Source: Rugosimonospora africana (GTDB lineage: Bacteria > Actinomycetota > Actinomycetes > Mycobacteriales > Micromonosporaceae). From it: a stretch of DNA of 64,000 nt. Location of the stretch: NCBI RefSeq assembly GCF_016862975.1, contig NZ_BONZ01000084.1, forward strand, positions 31,653-95,652, in the 5' to 3' direction. The translations under genes and the position numbers were made by a program. Positions 25,113 to 33,666 of the stretch are shown piece after piece. Position 1 is the stretch's first letter. The number at the start of each line of letters is the position of its first letter. The notes under the pieces are model-generated. The model ran no database searches and was not told the origin of the DNA. It saw nothing but the letters and a program-made list of their open reading frames with translations.

Positions 25113-25130
25113 ATACGGGCTGGACCGTAA
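25113..25130 (+). promoter_or_regulatory. Propeller gene shared operator (site D)
   Basis: ATACGGGC-TG-GACCGTAA matches the palindrome at 14 of 16 positions with a perfect right half, 27 bp before ATG 25157. TACGGG within it may be the -10, as at sites A and B; no good -35 is seen. Confidence 0.6.
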
Positions 25131-25156
25131 CCGGTTGGCACCGCTTGGGAGGACCG

Positions 25157-27292
25157 ATGCGCAGACGTACCCTGCTCGCCACCCCCGCGCTCGCGGCCGG
25201 GGCCGCTCTGCTGCCCGCCACGGCGGCGGAGGCGGCCGGCACGAGCCCGAGCGCGCCGGCCGGCACGAGCCCGAGTGCGCCGGCCGGCACGAGCCCGAGT
25301 GCGCCGGCCGGCGGTGGCCAACCGGTGCCGCTCGCGGTGCCACTGCACGACGTGAATGTCATCGGCGGGCGGGTGCTCACGCTGCCCGACGGCACCCCGA
25401 TGCTGTACGGGGTGACCACCGGAACCCCGGCGAAACTGTCCGGTGTGGACGCCCGCAGCGGGGTGGCCCGGTTCAGCGTGCCGTTGCCGGACGCGGACGG
25501 CTCGTACACCGTGGTCGCCGGCACGGACGGCAGCCTCTACGCCGGCGCGTACGACAACGGGCGTCTCTACCGGGTGTCCGCGGACGGCGCCACGGTGACC
25601 GACCTCGGTCAACCGCTGGCCGACCAGACCTTCCTCTGGGACCTCGCGGTCGCCCCGGACGGCCGGCTGTTCGGCGTCACCTACCCCGGCGCCCGGCTGT
25701 TCGCCTACGACCCGGCCGGCGGCGGCGTCCACGACTACGGCGCTGTCACCGCCGACACCACCCAGGCCCGCACCGTCGAGGTGGTCGGCGCGACCGTCTA
25801 TGTCGGCACCATGACGCCGGCCCACCTGTTCGCCATCGACGCGGCCAGCGGCGCGAAGACCGAGCTGCCGCTGCCGTCCGGGGTCGACGCGGCCACGCAG
25901 TCCATCTTCGACGTCAACGCCGCCGGCGGCCTGCTGTACGTGCGGATCGGCACCGACATCAAGTACTCCCCGCTCTACGCCCTCGACCCGGCCACCGGCC
26001 AGTGGTCGGCGCCGCTGTCCCAGGTGGCCGGTCTGGAGCTGCCGGCACCGGACCCGGACGGTCGGGTCTACGTGATGCGGAACAACGAGCTGACCGCGTG
26101 GGATCCGGCATCCGGAGCGAGCAGCGGCACCGGGCTGGTCTACCCGGGGCGGGTCTACAACTACCGCGGCGTGGGCTGGGTCGACCTGGCCGATCCGGAC
26201 TGGCCGGGGCAGACGCTGACCGGCTGGTTCTGGCGTGGCGAGCTGTGGAGGTACAACCCGGAGACCGGCAAGAGCTGGGTGAGCACCGACTCCACGCTGC
26301 CGGGCGAGCCGATTCCGGTCATCTCGCTGGCCTCCGCCCACGACGGCACCGTGCTGGCGGGCGGCTACCTGGGCGGGTTCGCACGGGTCGACCCGGACGA
26401 CGCCACCGTGCAGTTCCACCGCTTCTCGCAGACCGAACGGCTGCTGGACGACGGTACCGCGATCTGGCTGGGCACCTATCCGGACGCCCGCGGGTACCGT
26501 TACGACCCGGCACGGCCGTGGAGCAGCCCGGAGTACTCGCCGGGGCCGCCCGGCACCCCGGACAACCCGGTCACCGCGTGGAACTTCGCCGGGTACGCCG
26601 ATCCTCAGGACCGGATCCTCTCACTGGCCCGCGTCGGCGATTACCTGATCGGCGGTACCGGTCCGAAGGGGCCCACGTTCGGCGGGGCGCTGGCCGTCTA
26701 CGACACCGGCAGCGGGCAGGCCCGGTTCACCGCGACCGGACTGGGCGACCGTGCGGCGAGCGCGTTGGCCGCCCCGGCCCGCAGCCGTGCGGACATCGTC
26801 TACGTCGGCACCTGGACCCAGGGCGGAACCGGGGCCGGCACTCCGCCGGAGACCCTGGGTACGGTCTTCGCCTATGACATCGGGCGCGACCGGGTGCTCT
26901 GGCAGCGCAGCCCGGTACCGGGTGCGGCCCGCTACGCGGCGCTGCTGTTCGACACCCAGGGTCGATTGTGGACGGTGGCCGACAGCACGCTGGCGGAGCT
27001 GAATCCGGCGAACGGGAAGGTGCGCCGCAGTGTGCGTCTGGGCGACCCGGTCTCCGGCGGCACCTGGCCGGCCGAGGTTGCCATCCTGCAGCCGGCACCG
27101 GGGGGCCAGGCGCTGTACGTCAAGTCCGGCGGCCGGGTCTGGTGGGTCTCCACCCGTACCTTGGCGGCCACCGACCTCGGCCTGCCCGGATATCGCGAGT
27201 TCACCGCCCTGCCGTGCGGTGACCTGGTGCTCGCGCTGGACGAACAGCTCTACCGGTGGACTCCACCGGCCCGGCTGCGGGGCGGGGCCTGA
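25157..27292 (+). CDS. Secreted beta-propeller (PQQ/SMP-30-like) protein
   Basis: A 711-residue exported protein. MRRRTLLATPALAAGAALLPATAAEA resembles a Tat-type signal. A linker of three AGTSPSAP repeats follows, then beta-propeller blades (DGSLYAGAYDNGRLYRVSADG, DGRLFGVTYPGARLFAYDPAGG, GATVYVGTMTPAHLFAIDAASG, GGYLGGFARVDPDD). No catalytic motif is clear; such folds occur in lyases, lactonases and dehydrogenases. Because it is under operator site D it probably acts on extracellular polymer or its products alongside the beta-helix protein. GGGAGGA precedes ATG 25157; earlier in-frame ATGs would break the signal peptide. Confidence 0.78.
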   Translation: MRRRTLLATPALAAGAALLPATAAEAAGTSPSAPAGTSPSAPAGTSPSAPAGGGQPVPLAVPLHDVNVIGGRVLTLPDGTPMLYGVTTGTPAKLSGVDARSGVARFSVPLPDADGSYTVVAGTDGSLYAGAYDNGRLYRVSADGATVTDLGQPLADQTFLWDLAVAPDGRLFGVTYPGARLFAYDPAGGGVHDYGAVTADTTQARTVEVVGATVYVGTMTPAHLFAIDAASGAKTELPLPSGVDAATQSIFDVNAAGGLLYVRIGTDIKYSPLYALDPATGQWSAPLSQVAGLELPAPDPDGRVYVMRNNELTAWDPASGASSGTGLVYPGRVYNYRGVGWVDLADPDWPGQTLTGWFWRGELWRYNPETGKSWVSTDSTLPGEPIPVISLASAHDGTVLAGGYLGGFARVDPDDATVQFHRFSQTERLLDDGTAIWLGTYPDARGYRYDPARPWSSPEYSPGPPGTPDNPVTAWNFAGYADPQDRILSLARVGDYLIGGTGPKGPTFGGALAVYDTGSGQARFTATGLGDRAASALAAPARSRADIVYVGTWTQGGTGAGTPPETLGTVFAYDIGRDRVLWQRSPVPGAARYAALLFDTQGRLWTVADSTLAELNPANGKVRRSVRLGDPVSGGTWPAEVAILQPAPGGQALYVKSGGRVWWVSTRTLAATDLGLPGYREFTALPCGDLVLALDEQLYRWTPPARLRGGA
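25235..25306 (+). repeat. Three in-frame 24-bp repeats in propeller gene
   Basis: A 24-bp unit beginning GCCGGCACGAGCCCGAG is present three times (25235-25258, 25259-25282, 25283-25306), the copies differing by a single base. It encodes AGTSPSAP in tandem just after the signal peptide, probably as a flexible linker. Confidence 0.85.
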
Positions 27293-27352
27293 CCGGACCG
27301 GGCAGCGCGGCCGTGCTGCCCGCCGGTGACTCGCCGGATAGAGTCGTGCTCC

Positions 27353-28276
27353 GTGAGGATCGGCATCGCCGGGCTGGCCACCAGCCACCCGTACACAGAC
27401 GCACGCGGCCTGCGGCAGCACGCGCAGCTCGTCGTCTGGGAGCCGGACGCCGGCCGGCTGGCCCGGTTCCGGGAGGAGCACCCCGACGCCGTGCCGGTCG
27501 CCGACCTGGACGCACTGCTGCGCGCCGACCCCGACGGCGTGGTGCTCACCGTACCGACGCCGGAGGTCCCCGGCGCGCTGGCCCGGATCCTCGACCGGGA
27601 CCTGGCGTGCTTCGTCAACAAGCCGGCCGCCGCGTCCCGGGCTCAGCTGTCCGCGCTGCGCCCGGTGGTGGCTCGGGCCCCGCACCGGGTGCTGTCCAGC
27701 TCGGTGCTGCGCTTCGCGCCGAGCTTCGCCGCGCTGGCCGACACCGCCGTCGATCGGGCCGACCTGCTGGCCGCGCGGGTCACCGTGCGCCACGATGTCG
27801 GCCTGTGGGCTACCGGCTACAACCCGTGGCAGGACGATCCGGCAAGCGGCGGTGGGACCATCGTGTCGATGGGCATCCACGGCGTGGAGCTGCTGGTCGC
27901 CCTGCTCGGCCCGGCCATGCGGGTGGTGGGCGCGACCGCGAGCATCCGCCGGTACGGCGCCCTGCGCTCGGAGGACACCGCGCTGGTGGTGCTGCGCTGG
28001 GACGACGGCCTCGTCGCGACCGTCGAGGTGCTCGGCGTGACCGCCGAGGAGTCGTACGAGGTGATCCTGCACGCCACGGACGGGGATCGCGGCACGCTGC
28101 TGCGGGGCGGGCCGGGCAGCGAGACGGCCCTCGGCTACCGGGCCACCATCGAGGCGTTTCTGTCCATGGTGGACGGAGCGCCGAGCCCGGTGCCGTGGGA
28201 GCAGACCGAGGCCGTGTTGGGGGTGCTCGCCGATGCCCGCGCGGCCACCGACCCCGGGCGGCGCGAGCGCGCGTGA
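27353..28276 (+). CDS. Gfo/Idh/MocA-family oxidoreductase
   Basis: A 307-residue NAD(P)-dependent oxidoreductase. VRIGIAGLATSHPYT is the Rossmann start, DPDGVVLTVPTP the second nucleotide strand and CFVNKPAA corresponds to the EKP motif (Asn replacing Glu). GGGTIVSMGIHGVELLVALLG provides the His of the catalytic helix. It probably oxidises a sugar or cyclitol. GTG 27353 lies 8 bp after TAGAGT (27339-27344), a -10-like hexamer, so the message may be leaderless. It is the last gene of the sugar-type locus, with no match to the shared operator. Confidence 0.85.
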   Translation: MRIGIAGLATSHPYTDARGLRQHAQLVVWEPDAGRLARFREEHPDAVPVADLDALLRADPDGVVLTVPTPEVPGALARILDRDLACFVNKPAAASRAQLSALRPVVARAPHRVLSSSVLRFAPSFAALADTAVDRADLLAARVTVRHDVGLWATGYNPWQDDPASGGGTIVSMGIHGVELLVALLGPAMRVVGATASIRRYGALRSEDTALVVLRWDDGLVATVEVLGVTAEESYEVILHATDGDRGTLLRGGPGSETALGYRATIEAFLSMVDGAPSPVPWEQTEAVLGVLADARAATDPGRRERA

Positions 28277-28327
28277 CGACGTGGCGACATGACGACGCGA
28301 CGGTCGGCGCGCCGTGGGGCGGCGGCC

Positions 28328-28357
28328 CTTGACGGGTAGGAGATCTCCTACCTAATA
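28328..28357 (+). promoter_or_regulatory. Promoter with ArsR operator between -35 and -10
   Basis: TTGACG (28328-28333), an 18-bp spacer and TAATAT (28352-28357) form a strong promoter. The spacer is exactly the perfect 18-bp palindrome GGTAGGAGATCTCCTACC (28334-28351), the expected site for the ArsR encoded one gene downstream. ATG 28366 is 8 bp after the -10, so the transcript is leaderless. Confidence 0.8.
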
Positions 28358-28365
28358 TCGGCGCC

Positions 28366-28737
28366 ATGAGTCTCACGCACATCCAGCTGCTGTCCCTGCC
28401 CGTGACCGACCAGGACCGCGCGAAAGACTTCTACCTCAACACCCTCGGATTCGAGCTGGTGTCCGACAACTCGATGGGACCCGAGCAGCGGTGGGTCCAG
28501 GTCCGCCCGAAGCACGGGCAGACCTCAATCACGCTGGTCACCTGGTTCGAGACGATGCCGCCCGGCTCCGTCAAGGGGCTGGTTCTGGAGACCGACGACC
28601 TGGACGGCGACATCGAGACCCTGGCGGCGCGGGGGTTGCCGGTCGGCGAGGCGCAGCAGGCGCCCTGGGGGCGGTATGTCACCTTCGACGACCCCGACGG
28701 CAACGGCATCGTGCTGCAAGCCACCGCCGGTGCCTGA
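28366..28737 (+). CDS. VOC-family (glyoxalase-like) protein
   Basis: A 123-residue vicinal-oxygen-chelate protein with paired beta-alpha-beta modules. It opens ITHIQLLSLPVTDQDRAKDFYLNTLGFELVSD and closes YVTFDDPDGNGIVLQATAG, where His and Glu-like positions form the metal site in active members (here the last position is Gln-adjacent and uncertain). It may bind or detoxify a small electrophile. It is first in a three-gene operon with ArsR and SRPBCC proteins, transcribed leaderless from the palindrome promoter. Confidence 0.85.
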   Translation: MSLTHIQLLSLPVTDQDRAKDFYLNTLGFELVSDNSMGPEQRWVQVRPKHGQTSITLVTWFETMPPGSVKGLVLETDDLDGDIETLAARGLPVGEAQQAPWGRYVTFDDPDGNGIVLQATAGA

Positions 28738-29062
28738 CATCGACGTCTTCGCGGCGCTGGCCAACCCGGCTCGACGTCAGCTACTCGGCCTGCTGCTCGA
28801 CAGCGGTCCGCTGCCCGTGCAGCAGCTTGCCGCACAGTTCGCGATGAGCCGGCCCAGCGTCTCCGAGCACCTGAAGGTACTCAAGGACGCCGGGCTGGTG
28901 GGGGAGCGGAAGGCGGGGCGGCAGCGGTACTACGAGCTGCGCCCCGAACCGTTGCGCGACCTGACCCGGTGGCTCACGCCGTACGAGCGGTTCTGGCGGG
29001 AGAAGCTGGGGAACCTGCGTACCCTGCTCGATGAGGAAGGCGACCCGGCAAGCCATGACTGA
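28730..29062 (+). CDS. ArsR-family repressor
   Basis: A 110-residue winged-helix protein: ALANPARRQLLGLLLDSGPLPVQQLAAQFAMSRPSVSEHLKVLKDAGLVGERKAGRQRYYEL is a full ArsR domain. No metal-binding cysteines are present, so it belongs to the non-metal group linked to SRPBCC genes. GTG 28730 overlaps the VOC stop by 8 bp. Autoregulation through the palindrome at 28334-28351 is the obvious model. Confidence 0.88.
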   Translation: MPDIDVFAALANPARRQLLGLLLDSGPLPVQQLAAQFAMSRPSVSEHLKVLKDAGLVGERKAGRQRYYELRPEPLRDLTRWLTPYERFWREKLGNLRTLLDEEGDPASHD

Positions 29063-29498
29063 TCCGCGTACGGTTCGCGTCGATGAGTTCCTCGCCCATC
29101 CACCGGCCCGGGTCTGGCGGGCGCTGACCGACCCGGTACTGCTGGCGAAATGGTTCATGCCCAACGATTTCCGGCCGGTCGTCGGCCACGAGTTCGCATT
29201 CCTGACCCAGGCCCGGCCGAACGCCGAGTTCGACGGCGTCGTGCACTGCCGGGTTCTGAAGGTCGAGCCCGAACGCCTGCTGCGCTTCAGCTGGCGCGGC
29301 GGTCGGCTGGATACCACCGTGACCTGGACCCTGGTGGCGGAGGGCCGGGGCACCCGGCTGTTCCTGGAACACGACGGCTTCGACGGCGATGACCCGATCC
29401 AGCAGCACGCCCGAGGCATCATGGGCGGCGGGTGGTCCACGCACCTGTCCACCCTCGACGCGACCCTCAGATCGAACGCCGCCCGGTCGGGGGAATGA
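29055..29498 (+). CDS. SRPBCC/AHSA1-domain protein
   Basis: A 147-residue START-like protein: VDEFLAHPPARVWRALTDPVLLAKWFMPNDFRPVVGHEF is the typical opening and GTRLFLEHDGFDGDDP the middle strand of AHSA1 domains. Ligand unknown. It overlaps the ArsR stop by 8 bp, and its end overlaps the convergent small gene by 32 bp. Confidence 0.88.
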   Translation: MTDPRTVRVDEFLAHPPARVWRALTDPVLLAKWFMPNDFRPVVGHEFAFLTQARPNAEFDGVVHCRVLKVEPERLLRFSWRGGRLDTTVTWTLVAEGRGTRLFLEHDGFDGDDPIQQHARGIMGGGWSTHLSTLDATLRSNAARSGE

Positions 29499-29700
29499 CC
29501 CGGGCCCGCTGAGGCTGCGCGTACTGCTTCGGGCACCACCCCAGGCCGTCCCGGCAGGCGTACGCCCCGCTGGTGTGGGTCCACTCCCCACTGCCGTCAC
29601 GCACGACCGGTACGCCGCACCATCTGCAGGACGGCACGCGGCCGGTCGCGGTTGCCTCGTCGGCCTCCGAGGCAGTCCACCGGCCCGGTGCACGCTCCAT
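29467..29700 (-). CDS. Small zinc-ribbon-like protein
   Basis: A 77-residue hypothetical protein with CRWCG, a His-containing strand (WTHTSGAYAC) and CRDGLGWCP, enough Cys and His to bind one zinc. I cannot name a family. Coding is supported by the ordered Cys spacing; the overlap with the SRPBCC gene is a caution. Confidence 0.5.
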   Translation of the reverse strand: MERAPGRWTASEADEATATGRVPSCRWCGVPVVRDGSGEWTHTSGAYACRDGLGWCPKQYAQPQRARVIPPTGRRSI

Positions 29701-29832
29701 GCCGCCAGCCCTCCTCGCCGGGAACGGACGGCCGAGCCTCGCCGGCGCCGGCCGCCGCGCTGTTACGGCTAGCCTCGCCGCAGCCGGGCAGTCACCGGAA
29801 GACGGCCGGCGTCAGCGGAACCACGCCGCGCG

Positions 29833-30966
29833 TCAGCAGATCTGCTGGCGTACCCGGCCGGCGGTCTGAGCCAGCTGGACATCGCCGGTGGCGGCAGCCG
29901 TCCGGTCGACCTCGTCGAGCACGTCACGAGCCGCTGACGGATCCCCGTCTACGGCGTGGGCGACGGCCAGGTCACAGAGGTACCGGGCGGCGTGCGCCGG
30001 CCCGGGCGGGAGTGCGGCCAACCCCGCGATCAGCTCGCCGACGGCTCGCCGGCTGTACCCGTCGATGCCCTGAGCGCCGAGGTAGCGGTATACCCGGCCA
30101 CGTTCGAGGGCGAAGAATGCCGCGTCCCGGTAGTAGTGCCAGGGCGGGATCTCGCCGCCGTACTCCATTGTCACGGCCTCGAGGTCCCGTGACCGGGCGA
30201 CCAGTTCGTCCACGGCGGTGGGCTCACCCGCGACGGCATACCCCCGGGCCGCTTGCAGCGCGTCGTACGCCTGCTCGCCCGGGTACACGGCGGTGATGGT
30301 CTGGGCCGCCTCGGTCAGCCCGACCATCGGCCCGACCTCGCCCAGGGTCCACGCCAGGTGCCCGCGGAACGACAGGGCAGTGCTGGTCAGGTCCTGGTTG
30401 TCGGACTCCACCGCCCACACGATCGCCCGGTCGAGCCAGGTCTCGGCCACGGCCGGACGGCCGGCGGAGATGTTGAGCCATCCGGCGAACTGTGCCCACT
30501 GGGCGGCGAGGTCGACGATCAGCCGGCGCCGGTGCCCGGCGGCCTCTCGGACCAGCGTGATGAGCTGATTCATCTGCTCGGTGACCGGTTCGATCAGCGG
30601 TGTCGACCCGATCGAGTCCTCGCGCACCCGCTGGTCGGCGAGCATGCCGACGAGAAGCCGGATCGTGGCGTCGTCGACGCGGCGGGGATGCTGGGCGACG
30701 TAGGCGAGGCGGGCGTCGTCGTCGAGGGTGAGCGATCCGGGAACGGTCAGCAGCCTGGCCAGCACACCGCCGGTCGCCAGGACATCGTCGAGGCGCCGGG
30801 CGAACTCGCGGGTCGGTGCCCGGCGCCCGGTCTCGACCTCCCAGAGGTGCGTCTGCGAGTAGGCGGCGAGTGCGCCGAGCGCCCGGTATGACAGCTGGCG
30901 TTCCTCGCGCAGCTCGCGTAGACGCGCCCGGAAGGACGGATCGACGACGACGATTTCGCGGGCCAT
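29833..30966 (-). CDS. XRE-family regulator with helical-repeat C-terminus
   Basis: A 377-residue protein: an N-terminal HTH (FRARLRELREERQLSYRALGALAAYSQTHLWEVETGRRAPTREFARRLDDVL) and a C-terminal region of TPR-like helices (WLNISAGRPAVAETWLDRAIVWAVES, PPGPAHAARYLCDLAVAHAVDGDPSAARDVLDEVD). This architecture is common in actinobacterial developmental or secondary-metabolism regulators. GGGAG lies 9 bp before ATG 30966. It stands alone; its target is unknown. Confidence 0.85.
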   Translation of the reverse strand: MAREIVVVDPSFRARLRELREERQLSYRALGALAAYSQTHLWEVETGRRAPTREFARRLDDVLATGGVLARLLTVPGSLTLDDDARLAYVAQHPRRVDDATIRLLVGMLADQRVREDSIGSTPLIEPVTEQMNQLITLVREAAGHRRRLIVDLAAQWAQFAGWLNISAGRPAVAETWLDRAIVWAVESDNQDLTSTALSFRGHLAWTLGEVGPMVGLTEAAQTITAVYPGEQAYDALQAARGYAVAGEPTAVDELVARSRDLEAVTMEYGGEIPPWHYYRDAAFFALERGRVYRYLGAQGIDGYSRRAVGELIAGLAALPPGPAHAARYLCDLAVAHAVDGDPSAARDVLDEVDRTAAATGDVQLAQTAGRVRQQIC

Positions 30967-31080
30967 GGGTGGGGGCTCCCGAGGTCACAGTCTCGGTGTC
31001 GGGGCCGGCGCTGTCACCCGACGGCCCGTGATGGTCACAGGCTAGCCGAGCCGCCGCATCATTCGCGAGTTTCTTACGTC

Positions 31081-32160
31081 TCAGCGACGGGTGTAGACAC
31101 GCACCCGGTCGTTGTCCAGCAGGAGGCGGTGGGTCGTCTCGAGAGTCGCCCGCAGGCTGGGCCGCGCGTCCAACCACGGAAACGACGGCCAGGCAATCAC
31201 GACGTGATCCGATGCCGGCCGGTTGCGCTCCAGATCGTCGAGTACGTCAGTGTCGGCGGCGTGCTCCGGCAACGGGACCAACGGCCGGACGCGGGTGGGC
31301 TCGACACCTATCCGGCCGCCGTCGATCAGCACGAAGCGGGTCGGCGGCGGAAGCGCCTTGTCGATCTCGTCGAGTGCCCGCAGCGAACGGATCGGCCAGG
31401 ATCGCTCCCGCCACGTCGACTCGTCGGGCTGGCGGCCAAGTTCCCGGCAGCGTTCGGCCATCTTGGCGATGGTCAGCTCGTGCGCGCGCACGCTGTGCGG
31501 CAGGCGGTCGTCGTACCGGCGGGCCATGAAGTTGCTCTGGTCGTGGAAGCGGATGGCACCGCCCGGGTGGTCCAGCCGGGCGATCGGACCGTAGAGCGGT
31601 GCGAGGTCGTAGAGGTAGCCGTCGGCGCAGACCCGCATCCGCTCGGGCATCGGCAGCACCCGGGCGAGGAACGGACGGCCGTAGGCGTTGCCGGAACTCG
31701 GCGGTGTGGGGTAGGCGCCCGGGCCGCGGCCGGCGACCAGATCGGACAGGTCACCGGCGGGCAGCTCGACCGGCGGATTGACGCCGCCCAGCAGCTGGCC
31801 GGACGCGTCCATCTCGGCGAGCGGCCAGTGCAGCTTCGCGTACGGCTCGACCTCGTACCTGGCTCGCGCCTCGGCCATGGTCTCCGGCAGGATCCGGTCG
31901 TCGGCGTCCAGGAAACACACCACGTCACCGCTGGACGCCGCGAAACCGGCATTGAACGCGGACGCCTGACCGCCGTTGGGCTTGGCGATGCCGACCAGCC
32001 GGTCGCCGTACGAGCGGATGATGTCGGCGGAGCCGTCGGTCGAGCCGTCGTCGACGACAATCACCTCGACGTCGTCGCCCGAAGCGAGGGCGCTGTCGAC
32101 GGCGGATCGCAGAACCCGCTCGTAGTTGTAGTTCACGATCACCACGGTCGCCGTAGTCAC
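31081..32160 (-). CDS. Family 2 glycosyltransferase
   Basis: A 359-residue GT-A glycosyltransferase: TATVVIVNYNYERVLRSAVDSAL, the VEVIVVDDGSTDGS nucleotide segment and VVCFLDADDR with the metal-binding DxD. The C-terminal part is specific to this protein and unrecognised. No transmembrane segment is seen, so it acts in the cytoplasm on a membrane or soluble acceptor. GTG 32160 with GGGGG upstream is preferred over TTG 32166. No surface-polysaccharide genes are adjacent. Confidence 0.85.
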   Translation of the reverse strand: MTTATVVIVNYNYERVLRSAVDSALASGDDVEVIVVDDGSTDGSADIIRSYGDRLVGIAKPNGGQASAFNAGFAASSGDVVCFLDADDRILPETMAEARARYEVEPYAKLHWPLAEMDASGQLLGGVNPPVELPAGDLSDLVAGRGPGAYPTPPSSGNAYGRPFLARVLPMPERMRVCADGYLYDLAPLYGPIARLDHPGGAIRFHDQSNFMARRYDDRLPHSVRAHELTIAKMAERCRELGRQPDESTWRERSWPIRSLRALDEIDKALPPPTRFVLIDGGRIGVEPTRVRPLVPLPEHAADTDVLDDLERNRPASDHVVIAWPSFPWLDARPSLRATLETTHRLLLDNDRVRVYTRR

Positions 32161-32280
32161 CCGCAACCCCCAGGTTCACGCCCTCACGGTCGAACATAGG
32201 TCATCCGGGCCGCCGTTTCCGGTGCCCGGGTACCAGCGGCGAACGGTTCACCCGAAGGGGGGATCGGGTAGGTTCGATCC

Positions 32281-32577
32281 GTGCAATTCAGCGCTGAGCT
32301 ACGAGAGGCGGTATTGGCGGGGGACATCACGGTGTCCTTCCGGCTCTGGGCACGCCCGCAGGTCAAGCCGGGCGGCCACTACCGGGTGGGCTCGGGACTG
32401 ATCGAAGTGGATGCGATCGAACTCGTACCCTTCGCCGCCCTCACCCCCGATGACGTCCGCGCCGCGGGCGAACCGGACCGGGAGTCGCTGCGGCGGCGGG
32501 CGGCTCACGCCGGCCCCATCGCCGACGACACCCCGCTCTACCGGATCGAGTTCCACCCGGTCGACACCGAACGGTGA
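32281..32577 (+). CDS. ASCH-domain-like small protein
   Basis: A 98-residue protein whose strand pattern (MQFSAELREAVLAGDITVSFRLWARPQVKPGGHYRVGSGLIEVDAIELVPF) resembles the ASCH domain, an RNA-binding or nucleoside-deamidase fold. The GTG start is 9 bp after TAGGTT, a -10-like hexamer, so the message looks leaderless. Identification is tentative. Confidence 0.65.
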   Translation: MQFSAELREAVLAGDITVSFRLWARPQVKPGGHYRVGSGLIEVDAIELVPFAALTPDDVRAAGEPDRESLRRRAAHAGPIADDTPLYRIEFHPVDTER

Positions 32578-32655
32578 GCGCGCACCGGCCACGCCGCCGC
32601 CGCGCGGCGCGGGTGTCCTGCTCGCGCAGCGCCGGGAGCCCACCGCTGGCACCGC

Positions 32656-32692
32656 GATAATCCGGTTGCCCACCTGCTTAGTGTCAACACTA
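32656..32692 (+). promoter_or_regulatory. Promoter and small palindrome before GNAT gene
   Basis: GATAAT at 32656-32661 is a good -10. TAGTGT-CA-ACACTA, a perfect inverted repeat, sits at 32679-32692 and overlaps the first base of the ATG. It could be an operator or affect initiation. Confidence 0.4.
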
Positions 32693-33666
32693 TGGACGTC
32701 GCACGCCTGACGGACCGGGGATACACCGAGGCCGACGCGGCCGGTGCCACCGCGCTGTTCAATGTCGCCGAGTCGCACGCCGGCGGCCATCCGGGCTGGA
32801 CCGTCCCGGAGGTCCGGGCAATGCTCGCGTCGATGGTCCGCGACCACGACCGCGACGCGCGGGTGGTCGTCTCTCCGGATGGCGACATGGTGGCGGTGGC
32901 CGTGGTTGCCAGCCCGCCGGAGGGGGGCTTCCGGATCGACCTGATGGGTGCGGTCCGGCCGGACCGGCGGGGCCGCGGCATCGGCCGGGATCTGTTGGGC
33001 TGGCAACTGCGCCGGGCGCGGGAGATTCACCGCGACACGGCGCCGGAGTGCGACTGGGTCATCCACGTCGCGACCAACGCCGAAGACACCGACACGCTGC
33101 GGCTGTACCGGCGGGCGGGGCTGGCCCCGGTCCGGTACTGGTTCGACATGGAAGCCACCGCCGACCGGCCGGCAACGGTACCGGTACCGGACGGGTTGCG
33201 GGTCACCGAATACCGGCCGGGTCGCGACCGCGACCTGCACGCCGCGCACACCGAGGCATTCGCCGACCACTGGGGCTCGCAGGCCAGGACCTACCCGGAC
33301 TGGGAGTCGCTGACCGTGCGCAACGAGTCTTTCGCGCCGGCGCTGAGCCGGGTCGCCTACGACGGCGACCAGATCGCCGGCTACGTGCTGGCATACCTCG
33401 ACGACGACCCCACCCGTGTCTACATCGGACAGGTCGGCGTGCGCCGGGCGTGGCGGCGGCGCGGGCTCGCTGCCGCCATGCTGTCCCAGGCGCTGCGGGC
33501 GGCGGTCCCGGCAGGCAGGCACACCCTGGCGCTGAGCGTGGACGCCGACAGCCCGACCGGTGCCGTCGGCGTCTACGGGCGGGTGGGCTTCACCGTGCAG
33601 ACCCGTGGCGTCACCTACGCGATTGACCTGCCGGCCGCGCCCACCACCGGAAGCGGCCAGGACTAG
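32692..33666 (+). CDS. Tandem GNAT acetyltransferase
   Basis: A 324-residue protein with two GNAT domains: one with GAVRPDRRGRGIGRDLLGWQLRRA (about residues 85-110) and one with GQVGVRRAWRRRGLAAAMLSQAL (about 245-270). This layout resembles mycothiol synthase MshD, but also many unassigned actinobacterial acetyltransferases. I do not assign MshD. It is a single gene followed by a repeat-rich gap. Confidence 0.85.
   Translation: MDVARLTDRGYTEADAAGATALFNVAESHAGGHPGWTVPEVRAMLASMVRDHDRDARVVVSPDGDMVAVAVVASPPEGGFRIDLMGAVRPDRRGRGIGRDLLGWQLRRAREIHRDTAPECDWVIHVATNAEDTDTLRLYRRAGLAPVRYWFDMEATADRPATVPVPDGLRVTEYRPGRDRDLHAAHTEAFADHWGSQARTYPDWESLTVRNESFAPALSRVAYDGDQIAGYVLAYLDDDPTRVYIGQVGVRRAWRRRGLAAAMLSQALRAAVPAGRHTLALSVDADSPTGAVGVYGRVGFTVQTRGVTYAIDLPAAPTTGSGQD

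Noticed and set aside
25235..25306. CRISPR-like repeat
   Set aside because: Units are directly adjacent with no spacers and are coding.
32692..33666. Assignment as mycothiol synthase MshD
   Set aside because: The double GNAT layout fits, but MshD-specific residues could not be verified and such proteins are numerous in actinobacteria.
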